Assembly (NCBI GenBank): GCA_019637075.1
Contig: JAHBWI010000006.1
Span: 1 to 64,000, forward strand
Source: Nitrospiraceae bacterium
GTDB lineage: Bacteria > Nitrospirota > Nitrospiria > Nitrospirales > Nitrospiraceae
Reading direction: 5' to 3'
Length of the DNA: 64,000 bases
Part shown: in pieces, positions 17,761 to 27,121 of the stretch
Position numbering within the stretch: the stretch's first letter is position 1
How the letters are laid out: every line of letters starts with the position of its first letter
Translations under genes and position numbers: made by a program
Notes under the pieces: model-generated
What the model saw: the letters and a program-made list of their open reading frames with translations, nothing else
Databases searched by the model: none
What the model was told of the DNA's origin: nothing

Positions 17761-20584
17761 CGATTCGCCCAACGCTCGGCCAAAACTTGTTGTTCCGCAC
17801 CCACGGAGCCGGGAACGCCGCCTGGCTCCTGCTATAGGGTCTGTTCCATTCATCGGCCGTCACCGCGGCGGCCGTATGCGGAGCATTCTTCAGCAAGTTG
17901 CCCCCGCGCGGTTGCCGCCCATCGATAATATCCTGAATCTCGCCTCGAATGGTAATCAACGCGTCGCACAATCGATCGAGTTCCGCTCGGGATTCGCTTT
18001 CTGTCGGCTCGACCATCAAGGTGCCCGCTACTGGAAAGGACACCGTCGGCGCGTGGAATCCGTAGTCCATCAGCCGCTTAGCCACGTCCATCGCCTCAAC
18101 ACCGCTGGACTCCTTGAGGGGACGAAGATCCATGATGAACTCATGCGCGACAAACCCACGTTGCCCCGTATATAGAATCGAGTAGTGCTTCTCCAGGCGC
18201 TTCGCCATGTAATTGGCGTTCAGGATCGCCACCTGGGTCGCCTTGGTCAATCCGTCTCGCCCCATCAAGGCAATGTACACCCACGAGATCGTGAGGATGC
18301 TTGGGCTGCCGTACGGAGCAGCTGACACCGGACCAATCGATTGCGTTCCCCCCAAACCGGTGACCGGATGTCCGGGCAGATAGGGCATCAGGTGCCGCGC
18401 GACGCCAATCGGGCCCATACCGGGCCCGCCACCCCCGTGGGGGATACAGAACGTTTTATGTAAATTGAGATGGCAGACGTCCGCGCCCAAGTCCGCCGGA
18501 CGACAGAGCCCCACCTGCGCATTCATATTTGCCCCGTCCATGTACACCTGACCGCCGTGGGTATGGACGATCTGACACATCCGGCGCACGTCGGCTTCGA
18601 ACACACCGTGAGTTGAGGGGTAGGTAATCATCAAGGCTGCGAGCCGGTCGCGATGCAGGGTGGCTTTTGTTTCCAGATCCCCCACGTCCACATTTCCGTG
18701 GGTATCGCAGGCCACCGGAACAACCGTCATCCCGCACATCGCGGCACTGGCAGGATTCGTTCCGTGTGCGGAGACCGGAATCAAACAGATATTGCGCTGG
18801 GATTCGCCACGATGCCGGTGGTACGCGCGGATGACCATCAATCCTGCGTACTCACCCTGGGATCCTGCGTTGGGTTGGAGAGAAATGCCGGCGAAACCGG
18901 TGACTTCGGCCAGCCAGGCCTCAAGCTGTTGGAACAGCACCTGATAGCCTAGCGTCTGATCAGCCGGCGCAAACGGATGCATCCCGCCGAATTCCGGCCA
19001 CGTCACGGGCAGCATTTCGGCCGTGGCATTGAGCTTCATCGTGCAGGAACCCAACGGAATCATCGAATGCACGAGCGACAGATCCCGAGCCTGCAGCCGG
19101 TTGATGTACCGTAACATCTCATGCTCGGCATGGTAACGGTTGAACACGGGGTGCGTCAGATAGCAACTGGTACGGGCCAGGTTCTTGGGATAACTCGTGT
19201 CGAGAGAACGCCCCAGGGCTTCCAGTTCGCTCTGCGACATAATGTGACCGGTAAAGAGCGCGATCAGCCGGCTCACCTCGCCAAGGTCGCTTCGCTCGTC
19301 GAGAGAAATCCCTACACTGTGGTCTTCATACCGGCGGAGATTGATCTGCTCCTGGCGCGCACGGTTGAGGATCGTGTCGGCTTGCTTCCCCGACAACGGC
19401 ACACGCAGCGTGTCAAACACCGGTTCGAGCCCGACGGTGCAGCCATGGCGTCGAAGGCCCTCCGCCAGGAGAAGGGTCATTCCCCGCACACGATCGGCGA
19501 TTCGTCGTAATCCGTCGGGACCGTGGTAGACCGCATACATCCCGGCCATGATAGCCAACAGCACTTGCGCCGTGCAGATATTGCTGGTGGCCTTCTCCCG
19601 GCGAATATGTTGCTCTCGGGTCTGCAAGGAAAGTCGATAGGCCGCGTGGCCGGTGGCGTCCTTTGACACACCGACGATCCGACCCGGCAACTGCCGGCGG
19701 AATTCATCCTTCGTCGCCATGAACGCTGCGTGCGGTCCGCCGAATCCGAGCGGAACACCGAACCGCTGACTGGAGCCGACCGCGACATCCACGCCGAATT
19801 CTCCCGGCGGACGCAAGAGGGCCAGCGCCAACAGATCGGTCGCCATTACCACGAGAACACCTGCCGCATGGGCTTGCTCAACAAACTCGCTATAGTCCCG
19901 GATATAGCCATCGCTCGTTGGATACTGGAGCAACGCCCCGAAACAGTCGCCGGCCGAGAGATCCAGCGAGGCTAAAGAATCTACCTGCACGACAATGCCG
20001 AGCGGTTCCGCGCGAGTTTGCACGACGGCAATCGTCTGCGGGTGGCAGTCCTCGGACAGAAAAAACTTCTTGCGATCGTGGCCTGCCGACCGCGATGCGG
20101 CCAAACACACGGCCATGGCCTCGGCGGCAGCCGTCGCCTCATCGAGCAATGACGCGTTGGACAGCGGGAGGCCGGTCAGGTCCGACACCATTGTTTGGAA
20201 ATTCACCAACGCTTCCAGCCGACCTTGCGCAATCTCGGCTTGATAGGGCGTGTACTGCGTATACCAACCGGGATTTTCGAGAATATTCCGTTGAATGACC
20301 GGCGGAGTCACACAATCGTAATAGCCCATGCCGATGAGGGATCGATACACCTGGTTTCTTCGCGCGATCTCCCGAAGTTCACCCAGCACACTCTGCTCGC
20401 TTCGCTGAACCGGAAGATTCAGGTGGCCTTGTAAGCGGATATCGGCAGGAACGGTCGTATCCACGAGGGCCTGCAAGGAGGGAAGCCCGACAGACTCCAA
20501 CATATCCTGGATCTCGGAATCCGTGGGACCGATATGGCGCGGAACAAACGAGTCGGTCGAGTCTAAAAAATTCGGTTCTGGCAT
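17699..20584 (-). CDS. gcvP: Glycine dehydrogenase (decarboxylating), P protein
   Basis: At 961 residues this is the fused single-chain form, with both halves. The N-terminal half has [35 protein letters not shown] and [13 protein letters not shown]. The C-terminal half has the PLP site [19 protein letters not shown]. It decarboxylates glycine and loads the aminomethyl group onto the H-protein lipoyl arm. No glycine riboswitch is evident upstream. The Shine-Dalgarno before the ATG is weak. Confidence 0.96.
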   Translation of the reverse strand: MPEPNFLDSTDSFVPRHIGPTDSEIQDMLESVGLPSLQALVDTTVPADIRLQGHLNLPVQRSEQSVLGELREIARRNQVYRSLIGMGYYDCVTPPVIQRNILENPGWYTQYTPYQAEIAQGRLEALVNFQTMVSDLTGLPLSNASLLDEATAAAEAMAVCLAASRSAGHDRKKFFLSEDCHPQTIAVVQTRAEPLGIVVQVDSLASLDLSAGDCFGALLQYPTSDGYIRDYSEFVEQAHAAGVLVVMATDLLALALLRPPGEFGVDVAVGSSQRFGVPLGFGGPHAAFMATKDEFRRQLPGRIVGVSKDATGHAAYRLSLQTREQHIRREKATSNICTAQVLLAIMAGMYAVYHGPDGLRRIADRVRGMTLLLAEGLRRHGCTVGLEPVFDTLRVPLSGKQADTILNRARQEQINLRRYEDHSVGISLDERSDLGEVSRLIALFTGHIMSQSELEALGRSLDTSYPKNLARTSCYLTHPVFNRYHAEHEMLRYINRLQARDLSLVHSMIPLGSCTMKLNATAEMLPVTWPEFGGMHPFAPADQTLGYQVLFQQLEAWLAEVTGFAGISLQPNAGSQGEYAGLMVIRAYHRHRGESQRNICLIPVSAHGTNPASAAMCGMTVVPVACDTHGNVDVGDLETKATLHRDRLAALMITYPSTHGVFEADVRRMCQIVHTHGGQVYMDGANMNAQVGLCRPADLGADVCHLNLHKTFCIPHGGGGPGMGPIGVARHLMPYLPGHPVTGLGGTQSIGPVSAAPYGSPSILTISWVYIALMGRDGLTKATQVAILNANYMAKRLEKHYSILYTGQRGFVAHEFIMDLRPLKESSGVEAMDVAKRLMDYGFHAPTVSFPVAGTLMVEPTESESRAELDRLCDALITIRGEIQDIIDGRQPRGGNLLKNAPHTAAAVTADEWNRPYSRSQAAFPAPWVRNNKFWPSVGRIDEAYGDRNLFCTCPPMEASS

Positions 20585-20689
20585 GGCGTGGATTCCCGGT
20601 GGAGATCAGTACGGCCTCACGAGGCAGCGAGCGATAACGTACCACGCGAGACACAGTTTTCCAAGCATCCTATGCCATAGCCATGCGGC

Positions 20690-20718
20690 TTGTATTCCCC
20701 ATTTTCGTACGGTAATAC
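20690..20718 (+). promoter_or_regulatory. Sigma-70 promoter
   Basis: TTGTAT (20690-20695), 17 bp and TAATAC (20713-20718) in the divergent region between gcvP and the flavoprotein gene. Confidence 0.55.
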
Positions 20719-20782
20719 TGGCCGGAGGTAACCTCGGCGGGTCATCGGACATACAACAACGAATTATCCGACAACGTCATCC

Positions 20783-22438
20783 ATGATCACCCACGATATA
20801 TTGATTGTCGGCGCCGGACTAGCTGGGATGCGAGCAGCCGTGGCTGTCCCTCCTCATCTGGATGTCGCGTTGCTGTCGAAGGTCCACCCCGTTCGCAGCC
20901 ACTCCGTCGCCGCGCAAGGCGGAATCAACGCCGCCATCGGCGAGGACGACTCCTGGGAAGCACACGCATACGACACAGCCAAGGGTGGCCTCTACCTTGG
21001 CGATCAGGACGCCATCGAAGCCATGTGCCGGGAGGCCCCTCAGGACATCCTCGAACTAGAGCGACTGGGGGTAATCTTCAGCCGAACTCCGGAGGGTCGG
21101 ATCGCCCAGCGGCCGTTCGGCGGGGCGGGGTTTCCCCGGACCTGTTATGCCGCCGACCGTACCGGCCATGCCTTGCTTCACGCCATGTATGAACAACTGC
21201 TCAAACGGCAATGTCGCGTCTACGAGGAGTGGTACGTCACCGCCCTCATCATCGAACAAGGGCAATGCTGCGGCGTCGTGGCCTGGGACCTCGTGCGCGG
21301 CGGCCTTGAAATCCTGCGTGCGAAGGCGGTCATTCTGGCTACCGGTGGAAGCGGGCGCGTCTTCTCCACCAGCACGAACGCCGTGATCAATACCGGCGAC
21401 GGGATGGCCCTGGCCTATCGTGCAGGCCTGCCGTTGCAGGACATGGAGTTTGTGCAATTCCATCCCACCACCTTACGGGATACCGGCATTCTCATCACCG
21501 AGGGAGCCCGAGGAGAAGGGGGCTATCTCCTGAATACCCTTGGCGAACGGTTCATGAAACGATACGCGCCCGAACAAATGGAATTGGCCACACGCTCGAC
21601 TGTCTCACTCGCCATCGGACAGGAGATCCTGGAAGGCCGCGGGGTCGACGGGTGCGTCCTGCTGGACCTGCGCCATCTGGGCCGGGCACGCATCCTTGAA
21701 CGGCTGCCGCAAATCCGTGAATTGGCCCTGGAGTTCGCCGGCCTCGATCCGATCGAAACACCGATTCCGATCCGTCCGGGAGCCCATTATCAGATGGGCG
21801 GCGTACGGACGAATAGCTGGGGCGAAACCACGAGCCCCGGTCTGTACGCAGCGGGAGAGTGCGCGTGCGTCAGTGTCCACGGAGCCAATCGGCTCGGCGG
21901 CAATTCTCTCCTGGAAACGATTGTGTTTGGACGCCGCGCAGGTGCCCGGGCAGCGGCCTTCGTCAATGATCGTGCGGTGCCCTCCGTGTCGAGCGACCTG
22001 CTCCACCGGGAAGAACAGCGACTGACCTCCTTGCTGGCCAACGACGGACCTGAACGCTCCTGGCAAGTACGCGACGATCTCGGCAAGACCATGAGCCTCA
22101 ATTTGGGAATCTTCCGCACCAAGGAATCTATGCAGGAGGCGTTGGCCTCCCTTCATCACCTCAGAACACGCGCGACTCAGGTACGGATCGAGGATAAGGG
22201 CCGCATCTTCAATACGGATCTCATTCAAGCCCTCGAACTCCAATGTCTGGTGGACATTGCGGATACGATCGTTGTAAGCGCCCTGCAGCGCGAAGAAAGT
22301 CGCGGAGCCCATTACCGATCCGACTTCCCCAAACGCAACGACGCTGCCTGGCTCCGGCACACCCTGGCCTACCGACGCCCCGAGGGACCGGCGGTGCAGT
22401 ACGCTCCCGTCACCATCACGCGGTTTCAGCCGGCCTAG
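20783..22438 (+). CDS. Succinate dehydrogenase/fumarate reductase flavoprotein subunit
   Basis: The 551-residue protein has the FAD-binding DILIVGAGLAGMRAA. The covalent-FAD His sits in RSHSVAAQGGINAA (about residue 40). YLGDQDAIEAMCREAP, FSRTPEGRIAQRPFGG and ITEGARGEGGYLLN are hallmarks of SdhA/FrdA, and RGAHYRSDFP lies near the end. L-aspartate oxidase (NadB) is the main alternative, but these blocks fit SdhA/FrdA better. No iron-sulfur or membrane-anchor subunit gene is adjacent. In a reductive TCA organism fumarate reduction would be its likely role. There is no good Shine-Dalgarno before ATG 20783. Confidence 0.82.
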   Translation: MITHDILIVGAGLAGMRAAVAVPPHLDVALLSKVHPVRSHSVAAQGGINAAIGEDDSWEAHAYDTAKGGLYLGDQDAIEAMCREAPQDILELERLGVIFSRTPEGRIAQRPFGGAGFPRTCYAADRTGHALLHAMYEQLLKRQCRVYEEWYVTALIIEQGQCCGVVAWDLVRGGLEILRAKAVILATGGSGRVFSTSTNAVINTGDGMALAYRAGLPLQDMEFVQFHPTTLRDTGILITEGARGEGGYLLNTLGERFMKRYAPEQMELATRSTVSLAIGQEILEGRGVDGCVLLDLRHLGRARILERLPQIRELALEFAGLDPIETPIPIRPGAHYQMGGVRTNSWGETTSPGLYAAGECACVSVHGANRLGGNSLLETIVFGRRAGARAAAFVNDRAVPSVSSDLLHREEQRLTSLLANDGPERSWQVRDDLGKTMSLNLGIFRTKESMQEALASLHHLRTRATQVRIEDKGRIFNTDLIQALELQCLVDIADTIVVSALQREESRGAHYRSDFPKRNDAAWLRHTLAYRRPEGPAVQYAPVTITRFQPA

Positions 22439-22523
22439 GCTCCGACGCCTCCCACCAGATTTCCGGCTGTTTTCTTTGGTAATTCGTGGCGTTGCCTTGC
22501 CTTTTTCCCCATCCCTCGATTGG

Positions 22524-22551
22524 TTGCGCTCTTACCGATTTCAGCTATGCT
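22524..22551 (+). promoter_or_regulatory. Sigma-70 promoter
   Basis: TTGCGC (22524-22529), 16 bp and TATGCT (22546-22551), upstream of the zinc-ribbon operon. Confidence 0.5.
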
Positions 22552-22632
22552 TTTCACAGGTCACCCAGTCGGCCTTTTACGGTTCGAAACGTCCATCCAT
22601 ACCGCGGCCTGGGCAAAGAGTAAGAAGGCACC

Positions 22633-23961
22633 ATGGCAACCGTTTCCCCAGGCGGCGCATCTACGGCGCTCTCGTTTCCTCACACATCCGGCCCGATCTA
22701 CACGGTCGACTGTCCGTTCTGCCAAAGCGCCACACCGTATGAGTCGAATGGAGAGGGAAACTGCATACAGATCCCCTGCGGATCCTGCGGAAATAATTTG
22801 ATTCTCCTGCCGCAGGCCGTCGACCAGGCGCCAGTCAAGCACCCAGCACCGCCCCCAACCGAGCCGGCCGAACCGGCCATGTCCCCGGATATTCCGTTCG
22901 CGCAGCGGCGCCTTGGGGTGCTGGTAGCCATTTTGGCCGGCCTCCTGAACTATCTGATGATCGCCTCTCTGGCAGGAGCGGTACTTACGCAAGCGCAAGA
23001 GACCCACGACCCCTACGACGTGGATGAAGCACTCCTCTCCCCCTTCATCCTGCGCTCCAACGGCTGGACTTCGCTGCATCTCGCGGCGGCTCGCGGCGAC
23101 CTTGAAACCGCCGGCGCGTTGTTGGCCGACGGCGTGGAGATCGATGCCCTCAACCGCAGGGGACGCACCCCACTGTATGAGGCTGCCAAACGAGGCCATG
23201 TCGAGGTCGTGACCCTGCTCCTTCAACGTGGCGCCAATCCAAACGTCACGGGGATGCAAGGCTTCACCCCCCTCTTGGCAGCCGCCGACTTTGGGCACGC
23301 GGACGTCATTGCGCTTCTCGCCGCAAAGGGCGCCAACATTTCCGCAACCTGTGATTGTGGAGATTCCGCGCTCCATCGGGCCGTCCGCCACGGACACGTG
23401 CCGGCGACTGAGACGTTGCTTGATCTCGGAATCGGCGTGAACCGGAAGTCACACGGCCAGACGGCGCTGGAGTTGGCCGAGGAAAACGAGGATCAGGAGA
23501 TCATCGAATTATTACGCCTTCACGGTGGTCTCGATTTCAAAGCTGCAAAGGCCCACCAGGCCAGAGGAGTCAGTCTTCAAAAGAAGGGGCTCTACGACGC
23601 CGCGCTCATGGCCTATGCGGAAGCCCTGGCGTTGGACCCGGATTATGCCGACGCCTATTTCAATCGCGGCATGGCCCTCATGGCAAAGGGCTCACATGAT
23701 GAGGCAATCATCGCCTTCCGCACCGTGATGGAGATGGATCCGTTTCGCATCGACGCCTACGGGCATACGGCTTGGATTCTCGGCCAACGCAAGCAGTGGG
23801 ACCAAGGCCTCGCGCTGTGGGAGCGGTATGTGGCACTCAAACCCACGGATGGCCACGGCTGGTACGAACGATCATTTTTCAAGCGGGCCAGCGGAAATAC
23901 CAAGGGCTTCATGGACGACCTGCAACGAGCCTGCACCCTCGGGTTCCAAAAAGCCTGTTAG
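22633..23961 (+). CDS. Zinc-ribbon/membrane/ankyrin/TPR fusion protein
   Basis: This 442-residue protein combines four modules. An N-terminal zinc ribbon has CPFC (about 27-30) and CGSC (about 50-53). One transmembrane helix lies near residues 95-117. Ankyrin repeats (about 140-300) show GWTSLHLAAARGDLE, GRTPLYEAAKRGHVE and GDSALHRAVRHGHV. C-terminal TPRs (about 305-430) include ALALDPDYADAYFNRGMA. The ankyrin and TPR parts lie on the same side of the membrane. It leads an operon with a zinc-ribbon DUF898 protein and an M48 peptidase, suggesting an envelope quality-control scaffold. Confidence 0.82.
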   Translation: MATVSPGGASTALSFPHTSGPIYTVDCPFCQSATPYESNGEGNCIQIPCGSCGNNLILLPQAVDQAPVKHPAPPPTEPAEPAMSPDIPFAQRRLGVLVAILAGLLNYLMIASLAGAVLTQAQETHDPYDVDEALLSPFILRSNGWTSLHLAAARGDLETAGALLADGVEIDALNRRGRTPLYEAAKRGHVEVVTLLLQRGANPNVTGMQGFTPLLAAADFGHADVIALLAAKGANISATCDCGDSALHRAVRHGHVPATETLLDLGIGVNRKSHGQTALELAEENEDQEIIELLRLHGGLDFKAAKAHQARGVSLQKKGLYDAALMAYAEALALDPDYADAYFNRGMALMAKGSHDEAIIAFRTVMEMDPFRIDAYGHTAWILGQRKQWDQGLALWERYVALKPTDGHGWYERSFFKRASGNTKGFMDDLQRACTLGFQKAC

Positions 23962-23969
23962 GAAGCCAG

Positions 23970-25238
23970 ATGTCCCACCCTGTTGCCCCCCCGCACAATG
24001 AGACACCTCGAATCGACTGCCACCAATGCCAGACCCGCTATCGGGTTCGGACTCCCGCAAAGCTGAAACCGTCTGCGCGCAGCACCTGCCCCACGTGCGG
24101 GGCACGCTTCGCCGTGATGGGAATCACTGATGCGCCCCTTGCTCCTCGGTTCGGCGACCAGCCTGTCGCGGTCCTATCCGCGGTGCCCTCGGAGACATCG
24201 GAGACGGAAGCGCCGGAGCGCCCGACTCGTATGGGCCTTTCATTTCACGGCGTCGGCGGGACGCTCTTCGGAATGCAGATCGTGAACGTCTGCCTGACAA
24301 TCCTGACCCTTGGGCTCTATCACTTCTGGGCCAAGGCAAAGATTCGCCGATACATGTTCAGTCAGACCGCCTTCGCCGGCGACCGATTCGCCTATCACGG
24401 GACAGGCAAGGAACTGTACATTGGCTTCCTCAAAGCCATGCTGGTCTTCGGCATTCCATACTTCGGCTTGACCGCGGCGCATGAGTTCCTTGACCTGGGC
24501 CCCTGGGGAACACGCATCATCCGCTGGCTGGCCGGCATGGTGCTGTTCATCTACGTTCCCATCGCGATCGTGAGTGCGAGACGTTATCGCTGCACGAGAA
24601 CCTCCTGGCGGGGTATCCGCTTCTCCTTCCGAGGCAGGCCGGGGGATTTCCTCAAGCTCTATTGCCAAGGCTGGCTGCTGACCGCGCTCTCCCTCGGGAC
24701 CTATTACCCCTACTTCCAAACCAGACGACAAGCCTTTCTGAATTCCCACACGTACTTCGGAAATCAGCGGTTTCAGTTTATTGGCCACGGATCGGGCTTG
24801 GTGGTTCCGTTTGCCGTCACTCTCTTTATCACCTATCTGGTCCTCGGTTTCTGCGCTGTAACTTTTGCCCTTGGCCTCGCCAATGCCGTCTTGGCCTTGT
24901 TGCTCATCCCCCTCATCCTGGGGCCTTTCTGGATCTGGCTGCTGGGCAAGAAGCAAAAGTATTTTTGGGACCACACCACCTTCGGCCGGGCTCGATTCCG
25001 CTCCAATATCACCTGGCAACGGCTCTTCACCCTTTATCTGGGAAATGCTGTGCTGCTCTTGGTCACCGTGGGGTTCGCCTGGCCCTGGGTAACGATCCGA
25101 AACACACGGTTCTTTGCCTCGACCCTCACCCTCGAGGGACCGGTGAATCTGGAAAACATCCTTCAGGAAACGGCCGGATCATCCGTCACAGGAGAAGGCC
25201 TGTCTAACCTCCTCGACACGGGCTTCGAAATGGACTAA
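23970..25238 (+). CDS. DUF898 (YjgN-like) membrane protein with N-terminal zinc ribbon
   Basis: ATG 23970 lies 9 nt after the upstream stop; the frame's earlier ATG is inside that gene. The 422-residue protein starts with a zinc ribbon: CHQC at about residues 17-20 and CPTC at about 41-44. The DUF898 body follows, with several transmembrane helices and three repeats of an FWAKAKIRRYMFSQTAFAGD-type motif. The function is unknown. The next gene is 7 nt away, so it is tightly co-transcribed with the M48 peptidase. Confidence 0.82.
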   Translation: MSHPVAPPHNETPRIDCHQCQTRYRVRTPAKLKPSARSTCPTCGARFAVMGITDAPLAPRFGDQPVAVLSAVPSETSETEAPERPTRMGLSFHGVGGTLFGMQIVNVCLTILTLGLYHFWAKAKIRRYMFSQTAFAGDRFAYHGTGKELYIGFLKAMLVFGIPYFGLTAAHEFLDLGPWGTRIIRWLAGMVLFIYVPIAIVSARRYRCTRTSWRGIRFSFRGRPGDFLKLYCQGWLLTALSLGTYYPYFQTRRQAFLNSHTYFGNQRFQFIGHGSGLVVPFAVTLFITYLVLGFCAVTFALGLANAVLALLLIPLILGPFWIWLLGKKQKYFWDHTTFGRARFRSNITWQRLFTLYLGNAVLLLVTVGFAWPWVTIRNTRFFASTLTLEGPVNLENILQETAGSSVTGEGLSNLLDTGFEMD

Positions 25239-25244
25239 CCGCTG

Positions 25245-26375
25245 ATGGCAACATCCTGGACCGCACACTACTTGGATGGACGGAGCGCAACCCGCCTCCC
25301 GGTCATTCTCCACATCACGCCGCAGGCGCTCCAAATCGTCATTCCGACAGGCGAGATCAAGACTTGGCCTTACGACCACATCCGACAGACTCAAGGGACG
25401 TATGTCGGCGAGACGGCGCGGCTCGAATGCGGCGATGATCCTCCGGAGACGGTCGTGGTGTCATCCGCCTCGTTTCTCAAACACATTCACCAGGTGGCCC
25501 CGTCGCTGGCTGGCCATTTCCACAACCCGACCCGGCGCGAAGCCCGAGTGCGTTGGACCATCGCCGCGGCCGTGACGGTCATCATCTTGATGGCCGGTCT
25601 CTACCGATGGGGCATACCAGGCGTGGCCGCTGCCGTCACACCTCTCGTCCCGGTGGCCTGGGAGGAGAGCCTCGGACAACAGGTGGTCGACCGCATCGCT
25701 CCCATAGACCAACAGTGCCTGGATCCAGAACGGCTGGAAAAACTCTCTCAGATCGTGCGGAAGCTTGGCGACACCGTCCCAGGGGCGCCCTATCGAATCC
25801 GGCTCTACGTGGTCGACGACCCCTCGATCAATGCCTTTGCAGCCCCGGGCGGCCACGTGCTGCTGTTGCGAGGACTGCTCGAACGGACCGAGAGCCCCGA
25901 ACAGTTGGCCGGAGTACTGGCGCATGAACTACAACACGTCTATCACCGGCACACCACGCGTGCGATCCTCGAACAGACCGCCGGCACGCTCTTGCTGACC
26001 GCGGTATCAGGTGATTTTTCCGGCGGAATGGCCTGGGGTCTGGAAGGGGCACGGGCCGTCGGCACCCTTCACTACAGCCGCTCCCATGAGAGCGAAGCCG
26101 ATGTCGAAGGGATCAAGATGATGCAGGCTGCTCGGCTTGATTCAAACGCCATGATCGCGTTCTACGGGATCATGCAGCGGGAGTCGAAGGATCATGACGG
26201 ATCCTTTGCGTTCCTCGAAACCCATCCCGAAATGGCTCAGCGTATCGTCACGCTGCTGACCCTGGCGGACACCACCTCGTCACGGCCATCCACACTGTTC
26301 TCAACCGATGAGTGGAAAGACATCCGCGCGCTTTGCCGCATCAAGCAGAAGTCCTCCGTCACAACGCCGTCTTGA
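25245..26375 (+). CDS. M48 family membrane-anchored metallopeptidase
   Basis: The 376-residue protein has a soluble N-terminal domain of about 100 residues. A transmembrane helix follows (about 106-125), then an M48 peptidase domain. The zinc motif is HELQH, with SRSHESEADVEGIKMM supplying the third ligand Glu. NAFAAPGGHVLLLRGLL is typical of HtpX/BepA-like proteases. The active site should face the periplasm if the N terminus is cytosolic. The probable role is envelope protein turnover alongside its two operon partners. Confidence 0.88.
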   Translation: MATSWTAHYLDGRSATRLPVILHITPQALQIVIPTGEIKTWPYDHIRQTQGTYVGETARLECGDDPPETVVVSSASFLKHIHQVAPSLAGHFHNPTRREARVRWTIAAAVTVIILMAGLYRWGIPGVAAAVTPLVPVAWEESLGQQVVDRIAPIDQQCLDPERLEKLSQIVRKLGDTVPGAPYRIRLYVVDDPSINAFAAPGGHVLLLRGLLERTESPEQLAGVLAHELQHVYHRHTTRAILEQTAGTLLLTAVSGDFSGGMAWGLEGARAVGTLHYSRSHESEADVEGIKMMQAARLDSNAMIAFYGIMQRESKDHDGSFAFLETHPEMAQRIVTLLTLADTTSSRPSTLFSTDEWKDIRALCRIKQKSSVTTPS

Positions 26376-26423
26376 CACCGGACGCGCTCCGCTGCCCGGG
26401 CTTTTCCTCTGCAGTGCCTCTGG

Positions 26424-26429
26424 TATAAT
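26424..26429 (+). promoter_or_regulatory. -10 box of the two-component operon
   Basis: A perfect TATAAT (26424-26429) has only a poor -35 candidate, TTTTCC (26402-26407). The weak -35 suggests an activator-dependent promoter. Confidence 0.5.
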
Positions 26430-26449
26430 CCCCTCACCTACGAGCTCTT

Positions 26450-27121
26450 ATGCGAATTCTCGTTGTCGAGGACGAAACCAAAGTCGGGTGTTTCATCAAG
26501 CGCGCGCTTGAAGAGGAGAGCTACGCCGTCGACCTCTGCGAGAACGGTGCGCAAGGGCTGGACATGGCTCTCAGCGGGAACTATGACCTGATCGTCATCG
26601 ACTTAATGTTGCCGGGGCTGCCGGGGCTGGAAGTCCTCACACGTCTGCGCAAGGAGAAGATCCATACACCCGTGTTGATTCTGACCGCCCAGTCGAAGGT
26701 CGATCAGCGGGTCAAGGGCCTCGACGCCGGCGCCGACGACTACCTCACGAAGCCCTTTGCCATCGACGAACTTCTGGCTCGCGTGCGAGCGCTCTTGCGG
26801 CGGGGGACGTCGGATGTCCCCGGCGTCTTGCAGATCGACGATCTGATCCTCAATCCCGCCACGCGCGAGGTGACTCGAGGGGGACAGCGCATCGACCTGA
26901 CGGTCAAGGAATATGCATTGCTGGAGTACTTCCTCCGCCACGCCGGTCGCGTGTTGACGCGGCCGATGATCTCTGAACATGTATGGAACCAGGACTTCGA
27001 CACCTTTACCAATGTGATCGACGTCTACGTGAACTATCTGCGCAACAAGATCGACCGTGGCCGGTCGCATAAGCTGATCCATACCATCAGAGGCAGTGGT
27101 TACATGCTGAAGGTCGACTGA
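26450..27121 (+). CDS. OmpR-family response regulator
   Basis: The 223-residue regulator has an N-terminal receiver domain (phospho-acceptor D51 in VIDLMLPG, conserved LTKPFA Lys). A C-terminal winged helix follows (about 125-222, DVYVNYLRNKIDRG). It overlaps the kinase gene as TGATG. The adjacent DegP gene, with phased direct repeats before it, is the obvious target. The layout resembles CpxRA/CusRS-like envelope stress systems. Confidence 0.93.
   Translation: MRILVVEDETKVGCFIKRALEEESYAVDLCENGAQGLDMALSGNYDLIVIDLMLPGLPGLEVLTRLRKEKIHTPVLILTAQSKVDQRVKGLDAGADDYLTKPFAIDELLARVRALLRRGTSDVPGVLQIDDLILNPATREVTRGGQRIDLTVKEYALLEYFLRHAGRVLTRPMISEHVWNQDFDTFTNVIDVYVNYLRNKIDRGRSHKLIHTIRGSGYMLKVD

Noticed and set aside
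20585-20782. Glycine riboswitch before gcvP
   Set aside because: The short region lacks recognisable tandem aptamer features, and much of it is accounted for by the divergent promoter.
20783-22438. L-aspartate oxidase (nadB)
   Set aside because: The YLGDQDAIEAMCREAP, FSRTPEGRI and RGAHYRSDFP blocks fit SdhA/FrdA better. NadB remains an alternative that phylogeny should settle.
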